Shown: positions 18,971 through 28,145 of the stretch, piece after piece | How the letters are laid out: every line of letters starts with the position of its first letter | Position numbering within the stretch: the stretch's first letter is position 1 | Assembly (NCBI GenBank): GCA_902727855.1 | Contig: CACVAS010000170.1 | Coordinates: 106,688 to 170,687 of the forward strand | DNA from: an uncultured Sulfurovum sp. | GTDB lineage: Bacteria > Campylobacterota > Campylobacteria > Campylobacterales > Sulfurovaceae | Direction of reading: 5' to 3' | Length of the DNA: 64,000 nt | Made by a program: the position numbers and the translations under genes | The notes under the pieces: generated by a model | Databases searched by the model: none | Seen by the model: the letters and a program-made list of their open reading frames with translations, nothing else | What the model was told of the DNA's origin: nothing

Positions 18971-20089
18971 TTAAAATAGGTCTAAAGTATTTGTTTTAGG
19001 TTTGGGTTTTACTCTAGGTTTTCTTATTTTAGGTTTGGTGACTCTAGGTTTTCTTTTGATACGTTTTTTAGTGATTTTCTTTTCTGGTTTTATTACTTTT
19101 TTCGGTACAGAAGTTTGGGTACTTTCATTCACTTCAAGAGGTTCGATGATTTCTTCTTGTGTTTGATCAACTCTTGATGGTATACTTGAAATGAGGGGCT
19201 GGGTATAATTATTGTCTATAGTTGATGAATTGTTAGAAATGTTATTTTCTTTTTTTACAATTTTGTTGACCTTAAATGGTTTTAGTCGTGTCGCATTCGA
19301 GTCAAAACCTTCTGCAATAGTTGCTTTTGCATTATTAATGAGAAAAAAGGTTTTTGGATGATAAGTATCACTATAAGTGCGTATATGGGCAACTTTATAG
19401 GAACTTTGTATTTCTACCTTTGTGACAACACCAACAGGTATATCTGCAAAAAAGATATCATCTAAACCTGAGGTAATCACTTTATCTCCTACTTGAATTT
19501 TATGCCACTTTGGTATAAACTTAATTTGCATTTCATTGGTTTGTACACCTGTAGCAATACCTGGAGCGTTGTCTTTACCAATGAAAACCGAAAATCTACA
19601 TTTGTCATCTGAGGTAAGATAGCCATAAAGTTGATTGTTTTGTACCCGTGCTATACCTGCAACAACTTGACCTTGAATAAGCCCATAGAGTTCATTTTCT
19701 TTTACTTGACTTGGTTTTGTGAGAATAATTTGAGAAAAACTATTGAGTTTAACATAAGATATGGTTTCAGCTATTGAAATATTACGTATAGGTAAACGAC
19801 TTAATTTAGGTAGTACTGTATAGATATTTTTAATTTGTTGGATGTAGTGTGTTTGTTCTAATAGTCGTTTACGTAAAATAAGGTTTTCACGGTCAAGTCT
19901 TTCTATAGATTCTTTTTGAAAGAGAATAGAGTGACTTTTATCTTCTAGTTGATCTGTAATATTTTTATAGTTTTGTTTTATAGGGTTAATAATACCTAGG
20001 AGGGTATCTGTAATACGTTCATCATTTCTAGTGAGTAGCACTGCCACAATAAGTAGCAGCATGACAATAATGACAAGTCTAGTCTTCAT
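18971..20089 (-). CDS. mreC: Rod shape-determining protein MreC
   Basis: 372 residues. One N-terminal membrane helix (LVIIVMLLLIVAVLL), then a coiled coil (about 55-85, SIERLDRENLILRKRLLEQ), then the periplasmic beta domain with GLIQGQVVAGIARV and the VGDKVITSGLDDIFFADIP motif (residues about 195-215). An unusual 100-residue tail rich in Lys, Arg, Pro and Thr ends in KPKPKTNTLDLF. It links MreB to the wall-elongation enzymes. Its start overlaps the mreB end by 11 bases. Confidence 0.9.
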   Translation of the reverse strand: MKTRLVIIVMLLLIVAVLLTRNDERITDTLLGIINPIKQNYKNITDQLEDKSHSILFQKESIERLDRENLILRKRLLEQTHYIQQIKNIYTVLPKLSRLPIRNISIAETISYVKLNSFSQIILTKPSQVKENELYGLIQGQVVAGIARVQNNQLYGYLTSDDKCRFSVFIGKDNAPGIATGVQTNEMQIKFIPKWHKIQVGDKVITSGLDDIFFADIPVGVVTKVEIQSSYKVAHIRTYSDTYHPKTFFLINNAKATIAEGFDSNATRLKPFKVNKIVKKENNISNNSSTIDNNYTQPLISSIPSRVDQTQEEIIEPLEVNESTQTSVPKKVIKPEKKITKKRIKRKPRVTKPKIRKPRVKPKPKTNTLDLF

Positions 20090-21113
20090 AAGCCATTTGC
20101 TGGAGTAAATCTAATTCATTCAATGCTTTTCCTGTACCATTGGCAACAGCAAGAAGAGGGTCTTCAGCTATAAATACAGGTAGCTTTACAATATCTGAGA
20201 GGTATTTATCTAGACCTCGTATAAGTGCACCACCACCGGTGAGTACAATACCGTTTTCTACAATGTCACCTGCAAGCTCTGGAGGTGTTTGTTCAAGTAC
20301 CTCTTGTAAAGCTTGAGAGATAGCTTCAAGGGAGTCTGCCATTGCAACTCTCAAGTGTTCTGAAGTTATAGTCATAGAAGCAAGACTTCCCTCTACTTGG
20401 TCTCTACCACGCACAGTTGTGCTTAATTCTTCTTCTAGTGGAATAGCTGTACCAATTTTTATTTTAAGATCTTCAGCAATTCTTTCTCCGATGAGAAGGT
20501 TGAAATTTCTTTTTACATAATCTACAATGGCTTGATCAATATTATCACCGGCGACACGAATTGATTTTGAAATAACAAGACCACCAAGTGACGTTACACC
20601 AATTTCTGTGGTTCCACCACCAATATCGACAACAAGGTTACCATTTGGGTCTTTAACTGGTACACCTGCACCAATAGCAGCCGCCATTGGCTCCTCAATA
20701 AGATAAACATATCGTGCTCCAGCATTTTCTGCAGAGTCTTTTACCGCACGTCTTTCTACTTGTGTAAGGCCATACGGTACACAGATAATAATACGAGGTG
20801 AGAAAAAGCCTTTTCTTTTATGTGCTTTTTCTATAAAGTATCGAATCATCATTTCAGTGACTTCAAAGTCTGCAATAACACCATCTTTCATAGGACGAAT
20901 TGCTTTAATGTTACCAGGGGTTTTACCTACCATGTCTTTTGCTTCTTGACCTACAGCTAAAATACGTTGTTGACCATGCTTGTCATATTGAATGGCAACG
21001 ACTGAAGGTTCATTGATACTAATACCTTGACCTTTAACAAGTACAAGTGTATTGGCTGTACCTAAATCAATTGCCAAGTCATTGGAAAATATTCCTAATA
21101 ATCTTTTAAACAT
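20079..21113 (-). CDS. mreB: Rod shape-determining protein MreB (bacterial actin)
   Basis: 344 residues, full length. Actin-family nucleotide motifs: IDLGTANTLV (phosphate 1), VVDIGGGTTEIGV (phosphate 2) and GIVLTGGGALIRGLDKYL (adenosine). It polymerises under the membrane and directs lateral wall synthesis with MreC and the elongasome. The Shine-Dalgarno aaggat lies before the ATG. It is co-transcribed with clpX upstream (21-base gap) and mreC downstream (overlap). Confidence 0.97.
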   Translation of the reverse strand: MFKRLLGIFSNDLAIDLGTANTLVLVKGQGISINEPSVVAIQYDKHGQQRILAVGQEAKDMVGKTPGNIKAIRPMKDGVIADFEVTEMMIRYFIEKAHKRKGFFSPRIIICVPYGLTQVERRAVKDSAENAGARYVYLIEEPMAAAIGAGVPVKDPNGNLVVDIGGGTTEIGVTSLGGLVISKSIRVAGDNIDQAIVDYVKRNFNLLIGERIAEDLKIKIGTAIPLEEELSTTVRGRDQVEGSLASMTITSEHLRVAMADSLEAISQALQEVLEQTPPELAGDIVENGIVLTGGGALIRGLDKYLSDIVKLPVFIAEDPLLAVANGTGKALNELDLLQQMAYED

Positions 21114-21134
21114 TTTTACTGATCCTTCTTTATT

Positions 21135-22361
21135 TTATGCTGTTTTTTTGTTTTTTATATAGAGTGGTATTGCATTATTTTGAACAACATCAACAGTAAT
21201 GACAACTTCATAACCTGCCAATTCTGGAAGTTCATACATAATGTCTAAGAGTACTTCTTCAAAAATAGAACGCAGACCTCTTGCACCAGTTTTACGTTCT
21301 ATAGCTTTTTTTGCGATGGCTAAGAGTGCATCTTCATCAAACGTAAGTTTTACATCATCAACAGAAAAAAGTTTTTGATACTGTTTGAGTAGTGAGTTTT
21401 TAGGTTCTACTAAAATACGCACCATGTCACTTTCAGTGATTTCACCTAGTGTAGCTAGTACATGTAAACGACCTATAAGTTCAGGTATCAGTCCAAAGCT
21501 TACCAAGTCATCTGATTCAACTAAGTGTATGAGGTTTTCTTCTTCTTGTTTAGATCGTTTAGCTTGACCAAAACCTAGTGTATTTGAGCCAGTTCTTTTT
21601 TTGATAATATCATTGAGACCATCAAATGCTCCACCACAAATAAAGAGAATGTTTGATGTGTCAATTTGTATAAAGTCTTGGTTTGGATGTTTTCGTCCAC
21701 CTTTTGGTGGTATGTTGACAACAGAACCTTCTATGAGTTTTAGTAAAGCTTGTTGTACACCTTCACCAGAGACATCACGTGTAATAGAACGGTTCTCACC
21801 CATACGTGCAATTTTATCAATTTCGTCTATAAAAATAATCCCTTGTTCAGCGCGTTTTGGTTCACCATCTGCGGCCATGAGTAGTTTTGTTAAAATATTT
21901 TCAACATCTTCTCCTACATACCCAGCTTCTGTAAGATTAGTTGCATCAGCTATAGCAATAGGCACATTTAAAAATCTAGCAATACTTTGTGCTAAAAGTG
22001 TTTTACCTGAACCTGTAGGTCCAACAAGCAGTACATTCGATTTTGCAATTTGTGTTTCATCATCTTCACTGTCATTTTTAAATAGACGTTTATAGTGATT
22101 ATAGACAGCAACAGAAAGTGTTTTTTTTGCATTGTCTTGACCAATGACATAATCAGATAATAGACTGTTCATCTCTTTAGGTGTGTAGAGTGTTTGTACA
22201 CCTAAATCAATTTCTTGTTCTTCAACTTCTTCTTCACCAAATAGAATTTTATATGCCGATACTACACAATTGGAACAAATATAGGCATTTTCTCCAGCAA
22301 TTAGAGGATTTTGTGAACTCTCTACGGCTTCACAAAAGCTACAAGCTTTTTCATCTATCAT
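21135..22361 (-). CDS. clpX: ATP-dependent Clp protease ATP-binding subunit ClpX
   Basis: 408 residues. The N-terminal zinc-binding domain has Cys7-X2-Cys10 and CSNC near 29-32. The AAA+ core has [12 protein letters not shown] (Walker A), [10 protein letters not shown] (pore loop), [10 protein letters not shown] (Walker B) and [14 protein letters not shown] (sensor 2). It unfolds tagged substrates for ClpP. The ATG overlaps the lpxA stop by one base (TAATG), so translation is coupled. Confidence 0.97.
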   Translation of the reverse strand: MIDEKACSFCEAVESSQNPLIAGENAYICSNCVVSAYKILFGEEEVEEQEIDLGVQTLYTPKEMNSLLSDYVIGQDNAKKTLSVAVYNHYKRLFKNDSEDDETQIAKSNVLLVGPTGSGKTLLAQSIARFLNVPIAIADATNLTEAGYVGEDVENILTKLLMAADGEPKRAEQGIIFIDEIDKIARMGENRSITRDVSGEGVQQALLKLIEGSVVNIPPKGGRKHPNQDFIQIDTSNILFICGGAFDGLNDIIKKRTGSNTLGFGQAKRSKQEEENLIHLVESDDLVSFGLIPELIGRLHVLATLGEITESDMVRILVEPKNSLLKQYQKLFSVDDVKLTFDEDALLAIAKKAIERKTGARGLRSIFEEVLLDIMYELPELAGYEVVITVDVVQNNAIPLYIKNKKTA

Positions 22362-23158
22362 TATCTATCCTCGTTTTTTGTATTTCTAGTAAAAGGGATA
22401 CCTCTTTTTGAAGCAAGTATAAAGGTACAAAAGTTTTTAGCTTTTTCTGAATTGGTTGTTTCTAAAATCTCTTTGGCAACCTCTTGCATAGGTTTACCTT
22501 GTTCAAAAATGTTTTTATAGACAGATTTAAGTTCATTAATATCTGCTCTTTCCATGTTTCTACGTAGTCCTGTCAAATTGAGACCTCTAACACGTGCACG
22601 ATTTCCTTCTGCAAGACAATAAGGAGGTATGTCTTGTGTGACGGCAGATGCACCACCAATCATTACATAATCACCTATATGTACGAATTGATGTACAGGT
22701 GTAAGTCCACCAATAACAACATGATTCCCAAGCTCAACATGTCCAGCAAGTGTTGCACCATTGGCTAAAATACAATTATCTCCCATAATCACATCATGAC
22801 CTAAATGAACATAACCCATAAGTAGGTTATTATTTCCCATTTTTGTAATGGCACCACCACCTTGCGTACCTGGATTAAGTAAGGTAAATTCTCTGATGGT
22901 ATTGTTATCTCCAATGATGAGTTCTACCTCTTCACCGTTAAATTTTAAATCTTGAGGAATAGTACCCACTGCGGCATGAGAAAAGATACGATTATTTTTG
23001 CCAATGGTTGTTTTTCCTTCTATAACAGCATGTGATGCAATAGTCGTATTATCACCAATACTCACTTGTGCACCAATATACGCAAAAGGTCCAACAGAAA
23101 CATTGTTTCCTAGTTTGGCACCATCTTCTATAATTGCAGAACTATGTATTTGAGACAT
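22361..23158 (-). CDS. lpxA: UDP-N-acetylglucosamine acyltransferase
   Basis: 265 residues from the ATG at 23158, with agga 8 bases upstream; the longer frame starts with TTG inside fabZ. A left-handed beta helix of hexapeptide repeats starts at [14 protein letters not shown]. The catalytic histidine lies in [13 protein letters not shown], and [18 protein letters not shown] is the typical C-terminal region. It performs the first acylation step of lipid A synthesis. It lies 10 bases after fabZ, which supplies the (3R)-hydroxyacyl chemistry. Confidence 0.95.
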   Translation of the reverse strand: MSQIHSSAIIEDGAKLGNNVSVGPFAYIGAQVSIGDNTTIASHAVIEGKTTIGKNNRIFSHAAVGTIPQDLKFNGEEVELIIGDNNTIREFTLLNPGTQGGGAITKMGNNNLLMGYVHLGHDVIMGDNCILANGATLAGHVELGNHVVIGGLTPVHQFVHIGDYVMIGGASAVTQDIPPYCLAEGNRARVRGLNLTGLRRNMERADINELKSVYKNIFEQGKPMQEVAKEILETTNSEKAKNFCTFILASKRGIPFTRNTKNEDR

Positions 23159-23168
23159 GGTGTCGTTC

Positions 23169-23618
23169 CTACTTATCAACAATCATAGCTTTAAGTTCTG
23201 CCTGTGCTACAACTTTATCATCTACATATGCTTTTGCATCTAATTGCCATACAGTACCCTTGTTCTTCAATACATCTATTTTGTAGACCAGTTGATCACC
23301 AGGTGTTACTGGAGATCTAAATTTTGCTTTGTCTATACTCATAAAGTAAACGACTTTATTTTCAGAATTTTTTTGCTCTTCTTCACTCATACTTTTAAAT
23401 GCAAGTACGCCACCTGCTTGTGCCATACCTTCTATAATCATCACACCAGGATAGATGGGGTGGTCTGGAAAATGCCCTTGAAATACAGGTTCAGAGATTG
23501 ATACATTTTTGTAACCTTCAATATATTTTCCCACTTCAAGCGTAGTAATTCTATCGACTAGTAGGAAAGGGTATCTATGTGGTAATATATTTTGGATATC
23601 TATAACATTGTAAAGCAT
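23169..23618 (-). CDS. fabZ: 3-hydroxyacyl-ACP dehydratase FabZ
   Basis: 149 residues. The hot-dog fold signature [10 protein letters not shown] is near residue 14, and the catalytic loop [20 protein letters not shown] holds the His and Glu active-site residues. It dehydrates 3-hydroxyacyl-ACP in fatty acid elongation and shares substrates with LpxA. It is the first gene of the minus-strand fabZ-lpxA-clpX-mreB-mreC-carB block; an 89-base gap separates it from the queH gene upstream. Confidence 0.95.
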   Translation of the reverse strand: MLYNVIDIQNILPHRYPFLLVDRITTLEVGKYIEGYKNVSISEPVFQGHFPDHPIYPGVMIIEGMAQAGGVLAFKSMSEEEQKNSENKVVYFMSIDKAKFRSPVTPGDQLVYKIDVLKNKGTVWQLDAKAYVDDKVVAQAELKAMIVDK

Positions 23619-23706
23619 GGAGAACCTTTTGGGTAAAAATTTAGTACATTTTACCCAATAAAATGTAAAAATAGGTTGAGTAGAAAGGTTTATCTATAAA
23701 GGTTTT

Positions 23707-24786
23707 TTAGAGTTCAATAAGAACCTCTTTAACATCAGAATAGGTTTTACTTTCACAAAGAATCTCTATTTTTTTATCGGGCATCTCATCAACAACAAGG
23801 ATTGCAGATAAATCATAAGGGGTAATGCCTAGCTGATTTCGCAATGACACTTCTTTTGAAAAAATAGGAGGATTGTATATAAGTTCAGTTACTGTTTGAT
23901 AGCTGGTATTCGCAAGTTGATTATAATATGTGAGTGTAATAAATCGTACCTCATCACGATTCATATGATAGATGTTATTAACCTTATATTCTATTTTTCC
24001 ACGACTATAGGTGCCACGAAGTGTAGAATAAGGTAGGAAATGTGCAGGAGTAACCTCATTACGTACACGTAAAAGACCAGAGAGCAAACGCCAGTTCAAA
24101 AAACGCTGTTTAATAATCTTATGGGGTATCTCTTTTTCTTCAAACTCCCAACGTTTTTCGTACATCTCAATACGCTCTTCTATAGATTCTGGTTGTATTT
24201 GTTTAGACAGTGGCACAAAAAGTTCATCTGCTAGTTTAGACTGTTGGTCACGTTGAATATTCAGTCCAAACATGCATCCACAGTAGTCTTGGCGATAAAG
24301 CGCATCTTCTTTGGCGAGTATGTTTTGTTCTTGTGTACCAGATGCCTTTCGGTAGTCAGGAGCAACGAACGCAATGCCTTCTTTTTTGGCCAGTGTATCA
24401 CCAGCTAGCTGGAGTTGCTTGAGTGATTTTTTAGGACTGGTAAGAAGTGTAGAAGTGAAACTAGATTCTCCTATTTGTGCAGCCATTTGAGCAGAGACTT
24501 CAAAACGTCTATCAAAGCATAACCCACAGCGTTCACCTTTTTCAGGTTCATGTTCAAAACCCTTGACAACTTGAAGCCATTTATCAACATCATACTCACC
24601 CTCTATAAGGTCAATATTTAGCATCTTACACGAACGCTTCACATCAAGAAATCGTAAATAGTACTCAGAGTATGGGTGTATGTTAGGATCATAAAAGAAT
24701 CCAGTGAGTTTTTCTTCTGGGTATTCACCCTGAAGCTTTTGAAGAAAATAGTGACTGTCTACAGAACAGCATATATGTACTAGCAT
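23707..24786 (-). CDS. queH: Epoxyqueuosine reductase, QueH type
   Basis: 359 residues. The N-terminal 190 residues are the QueH (former DUF208) domain: VHICCSVDSHYF, YDPNIHPYSEY, CGLCFDRR and YCGCMFG provide the Cys pairs that bind the Fe-S cluster and metals. It reduces epoxyqueuosine to queuosine in tRNA. The extra 160-residue C-terminal region is typical of the long Campylobacterota form and has no function I can name. It overlaps the lpxB stop by 7 bases. Confidence 0.85.
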   Translation of the reverse strand: MLVHICCSVDSHYFLQKLQGEYPEEKLTGFFYDPNIHPYSEYYLRFLDVKRSCKMLNIDLIEGEYDVDKWLQVVKGFEHEPEKGERCGLCFDRRFEVSAQMAAQIGESSFTSTLLTSPKKSLKQLQLAGDTLAKKEGIAFVAPDYRKASGTQEQNILAKEDALYRQDYCGCMFGLNIQRDQQSKLADELFVPLSKQIQPESIEERIEMYEKRWEFEEKEIPHKIIKQRFLNWRLLSGLLRVRNEVTPAHFLPYSTLRGTYSRGKIEYKVNNIYHMNRDEVRFITLTYYNQLANTSYQTVTELIYNPPIFSKEVSLRNQLGITPYDLSAILVVDEMPDKKIEILCESKTYSDVKEVLIEL

Positions 24787-25835
24787 GTACCCTCCATGAT
24801 AATATTTGCAACATTTTGAGAGCTACCAGACCCAAGGTATTCTTTTAACTCTTCTGCTTTTTTCGAGAACTTTTCTTTCTCTGTATTGTAATACTCTTTA
24901 AGAAGATTATCAACAGTGACTTCCTCTTGTAGTATTTCATTATGTAGGGTTGTGTTGTTGTAGTTTGTCAATATAATATTGGCAAGACCTACTTGTGTAA
25001 CACCCAATAATTTGGTCCCTATAAAAAAATCTACTTTTTTTGCAATGTAGGCTAAAGTAAAAGGTACACCAATGAGGGCAGCTTCTAGTGTAGCTGTACC
25101 AGAACAGACAAATGCAAACTCACTTCTTCTTAATGCCTCATGGGTATCACGTACTATTTCAAACTCTCTGTTACCCTTGTAGAGTTTTGCTATTTTATTT
25201 CTTGAAAATGACGGGGGGATGACAAGTAGGGGACGTATGTCATTACCAAGTTTACGTCTAAGTTTTAAAAATACAGGCATGAGACGAGTGATCTCTGATT
25301 TACGACTCCCCGGCATAAAGGCAATGCAGTTTTTTGTCTCAGACTCTACACGATGTACATCTATCTCATCAAGCAATGGATGACCTACGTATTGTGCTCT
25401 ACCTTGTGAATAGTACTCAACTTCAAATGGGAGTATGCCTAAAAGCTTATCGCAGTAGCGCTCAAGTTTTTTTGCACGTTTTGGACGACTTGCCCATATC
25501 TGTGGAAGGATGTAGTAGATAATCTCTTTGTTGGGGTAAGCTGTTTTTAGTTTTTTAGCTAAAGGAAGGTTAAACCCTGAAGCGTCCATTAGAAGAATTT
25601 TATCTGCATCTTTGGCGAGTGCTACCATTTCATCAGCAACTTTGAAAAACCAACGTAATTTTTTGACAGCATCCACAATGCCCATAATAGCCATTTGAGA
25701 AATGTCATACAACGGTATACCTTGCTCAATGCTTTTATCAAATACACCTATGAGTTCTACATTTTGTGTATATTTTAATACTTCTTTTAAATGAAGATTT
25801 GATGAAGGTTCCAATGCAGATACCAGTAGTTTCAT
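24780..25835 (-). CDS. lpxB: Lipid-A-disaccharide synthase
   Basis: 351 residues from the ATG at 25835 (aaagg upstream); the frame extends further but without a better start. Family signs: MKLLVSALEPSSNLHLKEVL at the start (the SGE motif is altered to SALEPS), LLMDASGFNLPLAKKLK, YYILPQIWASRPKRAK, PFEVEYY, YVGHPLLDE, FMPGSRKSEI and FVCSGTATLEAAL. It condenses lipid X and UDP-diacylglucosamine to form the lipid A disaccharide. It is first in a two-gene unit with queH. Confidence 0.9.
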   Translation of the reverse strand: MKLLVSALEPSSNLHLKEVLKYTQNVELIGVFDKSIEQGIPLYDISQMAIMGIVDAVKKLRWFFKVADEMVALAKDADKILLMDASGFNLPLAKKLKTAYPNKEIIYYILPQIWASRPKRAKKLERYCDKLLGILPFEVEYYSQGRAQYVGHPLLDEIDVHRVESETKNCIAFMPGSRKSEITRLMPVFLKLRRKLGNDIRPLLVIPPSFSRNKIAKLYKGNREFEIVRDTHEALRRSEFAFVCSGTATLEAALIGVPFTLAYIAKKVDFFIGTKLLGVTQVGLANIILTNYNNTTLHNEILQEEVTVDNLLKEYYNTEKEKFSKKAEELKEYLGSGSSQNVANIIMEGTC

Positions 25836-25867
25836 AATGACCTTTCTTTTATATTTTTGCATTATAG

Positions 25868-25873
25868 TATAAT
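25868..25873 (+). promoter_or_regulatory. -10 element of the AlkC-like gene
   Basis: A TATAAT lies 31 bases before the ATG at 25904, in the divergent gap with lpxB. No -35 is evident, as is usual for this phylum. Confidence 0.4.
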
Positions 25874-25903
25874 TCATGCTTAACTTCAAATAGTGAGATT
25901 AAT

Positions 25904-27031
25904 ATGGCTGAAAAATATTCAATGAAAGATGATTTATATAACCTTGAAAAAGTCACAAAACTAGCTGCTGAGATTAAAGTTGTGTATGTAGACTTTAACC
26001 AAGAGGTGTTTGTACAAAGCACTGTTGAAAAGTTTCCTGACCTTGAATTAAAAGAGAGAATGTTCCACATAAGAGATAGACTTGTAGAACATCTTCCTAG
26101 CGATTATGAAGAAGCACTAGGGATTATTATAAAGGCTTTACCTCCAGAGTTAGACGCTTCAAAGAAAGATGATGATTTTGGTGACTTTATCTATGCGCCT
26201 TATGGTGAGTTTGTTACAGCGTATGGGTGTAGTGAAGTCTATTTAGATATTTCATTAAAAGCACTACGTGAGATTACGAAGCGTTTTTCTGTTGAGTTTG
26301 CTATAAGAGACTTTATCAATACTTTTCCTAAAGAGACCTATCTTATGTTAGAAGCGTGTAGTAACTCATCACACTATCATGAGAGACGACTTGCTTCAGA
26401 GGGACTTAGACTAAAATTGCCGTGGGCAAAAAAGATAGACATAGACTATAGAAATAATATTGCACTACTAGATAACCTTTACATGGATGACACACGTTTT
26501 GTGGTGCGTTCTGTAGCGAACCATTTAAATGATATATCTAAAATTGACTTGCCCTTAGTTTTAGAGACCTTAAAACGTTGGAAAGACTCAGGCAAACAGC
26601 ATGAAAAAGAGATAACATTTCTCATAAACCATGCATTAAGAACATCCATTAAAAATGGAGATGAAGAGACATTGAATTTTTTAGGCTACAGGTCTAACCC
26701 CCATATATTTGTAGAACATTTTACACTCAAAAGTGACAAAATCAACATAGGTGAAGCTGTAGAGTTTACTTTTCAAGTAGATGCTAGTAAACATGAAAAA
26801 TTGATTTTAGATTATATAGTCTATTTTCGTACAAAAAAAGGCACGCTAAATCCTAAAGTACATAAGTTGAAAAAGTTAGTGATTGGCATGGACGAGTCTG
26901 TAGTACTTAGTAAAAAACATCTTTTTAAAGCAAATATGTCTACAAGAACATTTTATGAAGGCGAACATAGTATTGCATTGCAGATAAACGGTAAAATTTA
27001 TGAGACACGTACATTTAACCTCACCATTTAA
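25904..27031 (+). CDS. AlkC-like DNA glycosylase (HEAT-like repeats plus Ig-like domain)
   Basis: 375 residues. The first 255 residues are helical repeats of the AlkC/AlkD DNA alkylation repair superfamily: LKERMFHIRDRLVEHLP, FGDFIYAPYGEFVTAYG, ASEGLRLKLPW, and NSSHYHERRLASEG. The C-terminal 110 residues look like an all-beta immunoglobulin-like domain (INIGEAVEFTFQV through IALQINGKIYETRTFNL), as described for AlkC. Family enzymes remove 3-methyladenine and 3-methylcytosine from DNA. It is single-gene, opposite to lpxB, and ends 2 bases from a convergent gene. Confidence 0.8.
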   Translation: MAEKYSMKDDLYNLEKVTKLAAEIKVVYVDFNQEVFVQSTVEKFPDLELKERMFHIRDRLVEHLPSDYEEALGIIIKALPPELDASKKDDDFGDFIYAPYGEFVTAYGCSEVYLDISLKALREITKRFSVEFAIRDFINTFPKETYLMLEACSNSSHYHERRLASEGLRLKLPWAKKIDIDYRNNIALLDNLYMDDTRFVVRSVANHLNDISKIDLPLVLETLKRWKDSGKQHEKEITFLINHALRTSIKNGDEETLNFLGYRSNPHIFVEHFTLKSDKINIGEAVEFTFQVDASKHEKLILDYIVYFRTKKGTLNPKVHKLKKLVIGMDESVVLSKKHLFKANMSTRTFYEGEHSIALQINGKIYETRTFNLTI

Positions 27032-27033
27032 TA

Positions 27034-27693
27034 TTAACTCCAAAACGCTATAGGGTCTTCTTTTAAAAATGTGTAGTGTAAAGTCTCTATGAGTTTGGTA
27101 GGTGAAATCACTCTTCCTAAAACTTCTTTACTTTCAAAATAGGTCGCTTCCCAGCCAAAATCCTTAGCATTACGTGCATAGATTTCAGATTGCAAAGGAT
27201 GCTTCGGTGCTACAACATCAAACAGTTCTTTTTTGATGTTTTTCTCAATACATTGTTTTATGATAGCAACAACATCATCTTGATGCACGTAATTTACAGG
27301 TGCATCATGGGCTTTGGTTTTCCCTGCTGTATATTTTCCCGCAATTCTATTGTACCCCATCAGTCCACCAAGACGCAAGATAAGATGCTCTTTAAGAAGC
27401 TTCTCTGCTTCTACCACTAAAGGTTTTTCTTTATAAAATGAGGTAGAACTAAGAAGAATCACTTGTGTGTCATTTTTCACTTCTTGAAGAGTAAGCTTTA
27501 ATGTCTCTATGTAGTTCTCTCTTGGAGGTATGGCAATAAGTAGAGTGTCACACTCGTAGAGGTTTTGTTTTTTGTTATGCACCATATCTCGTGTTAAACA
27601 GTTCACTACGTAATGTTTATTTGGCTCATTTTCCATACTCTTCTTCAGCGCACTACCTACCCATCCACACCCTAAAATAGCTATTGTTTTCAT
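27034..27693 (-). CDS. NAD(P)-binding Rossmann-fold protein (YeeZ-like epimerase family)
   Basis: 219 residues. The nucleotide-binding motif is AILGCGWVGSALKKSM at the N-terminus; LLIAIPPRENY, VILLSSTSFY, LILRLGGLMGYNR and VNYVHQDDVVAII follow. This matches the short NAD-dependent epimerase/dehydratase group represented by YeeZ. The substrate is unknown. The catalytic YxxxK is replaced in this group. Stand-alone; convergent with the AlkC-like gene. Confidence 0.7.
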   Translation of the reverse strand: MKTIAILGCGWVGSALKKSMENEPNKHYVVNCLTRDMVHNKKQNLYECDTLLIAIPPRENYIETLKLTLQEVKNDTQVILLSSTSFYKEKPLVVEAEKLLKEHLILRLGGLMGYNRIAGKYTAGKTKAHDAPVNYVHQDDVVAIIKQCIEKNIKKELFDVVAPKHPLQSEIYARNAKDFGWEATYFESKEVLGRVISPTKLIETLHYTFLKEDPIAFWS

Positions 27694-27878
27694 CTGATAC
27701 TTTTATCCTTGATATATTAGAGTAGTTTATCATATATTTTAGACAAATCCTTTAGTCCTACCGTGAATCTCTTGTTGCCACTTTTTAGTAAAATATAGTT
27801 CATCCTCAGCCTAAGAGTACGACGTGAATAAGATGAATGGTAGGACTGTTGAATAACACAGGTTTCTCTGGAATACTT

Positions 27879-28007
27879 ATGGAGCTTAGTTCTGAAAATT
27901 ATGAACGGGTGAAAGTGGAGTTGTTTGAAGTTTTGCTTAAGTATCAAGATGATGAGAGGTGTGTGGAGTTGATAGCTGATAGTTATTTTACAGTTGTTAA
28001 TACGTAG
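27879..28007 (+). CDS. Possible small ORF or gene remnant
   Basis: A 42-codon frame encodes MELSSENYERVKVELFEVLL and then an acidic helical sequence ending TVVNT. It reads like real protein sequence and extends upstream in frame without a clear start (LNNTGFSGIL), so it may be the tail of a gene broken when the neighbouring restriction-modification system arrived. The rest of the 27694-28145 gap shows no other convincing gene. Confidence 0.3.
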   Translation: MELSSENYERVKVELFEVLLKYQDDERCVELIADSYFTVVNT

Positions 28008-28145
28008 GGTCTGTTTAGCGACCATTAAAAATATTACATTTTGAAATATTTTAGGGATAAGTATTTGTTGGTAGTATATAATACATTATTAAATATTCTA
28101 AGTTTTTATTTTTTTGGATATAGAAAATAAGTTAAGAGGTAAAGA

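Noticed and set aside
27717..28025. Minus-strand frame of 102 codons before the restriction system
   Set aside because: Its composition (His, Leu, Arg rich) is that of a shadow frame and it runs opposite a more protein-like plus-strand frame.
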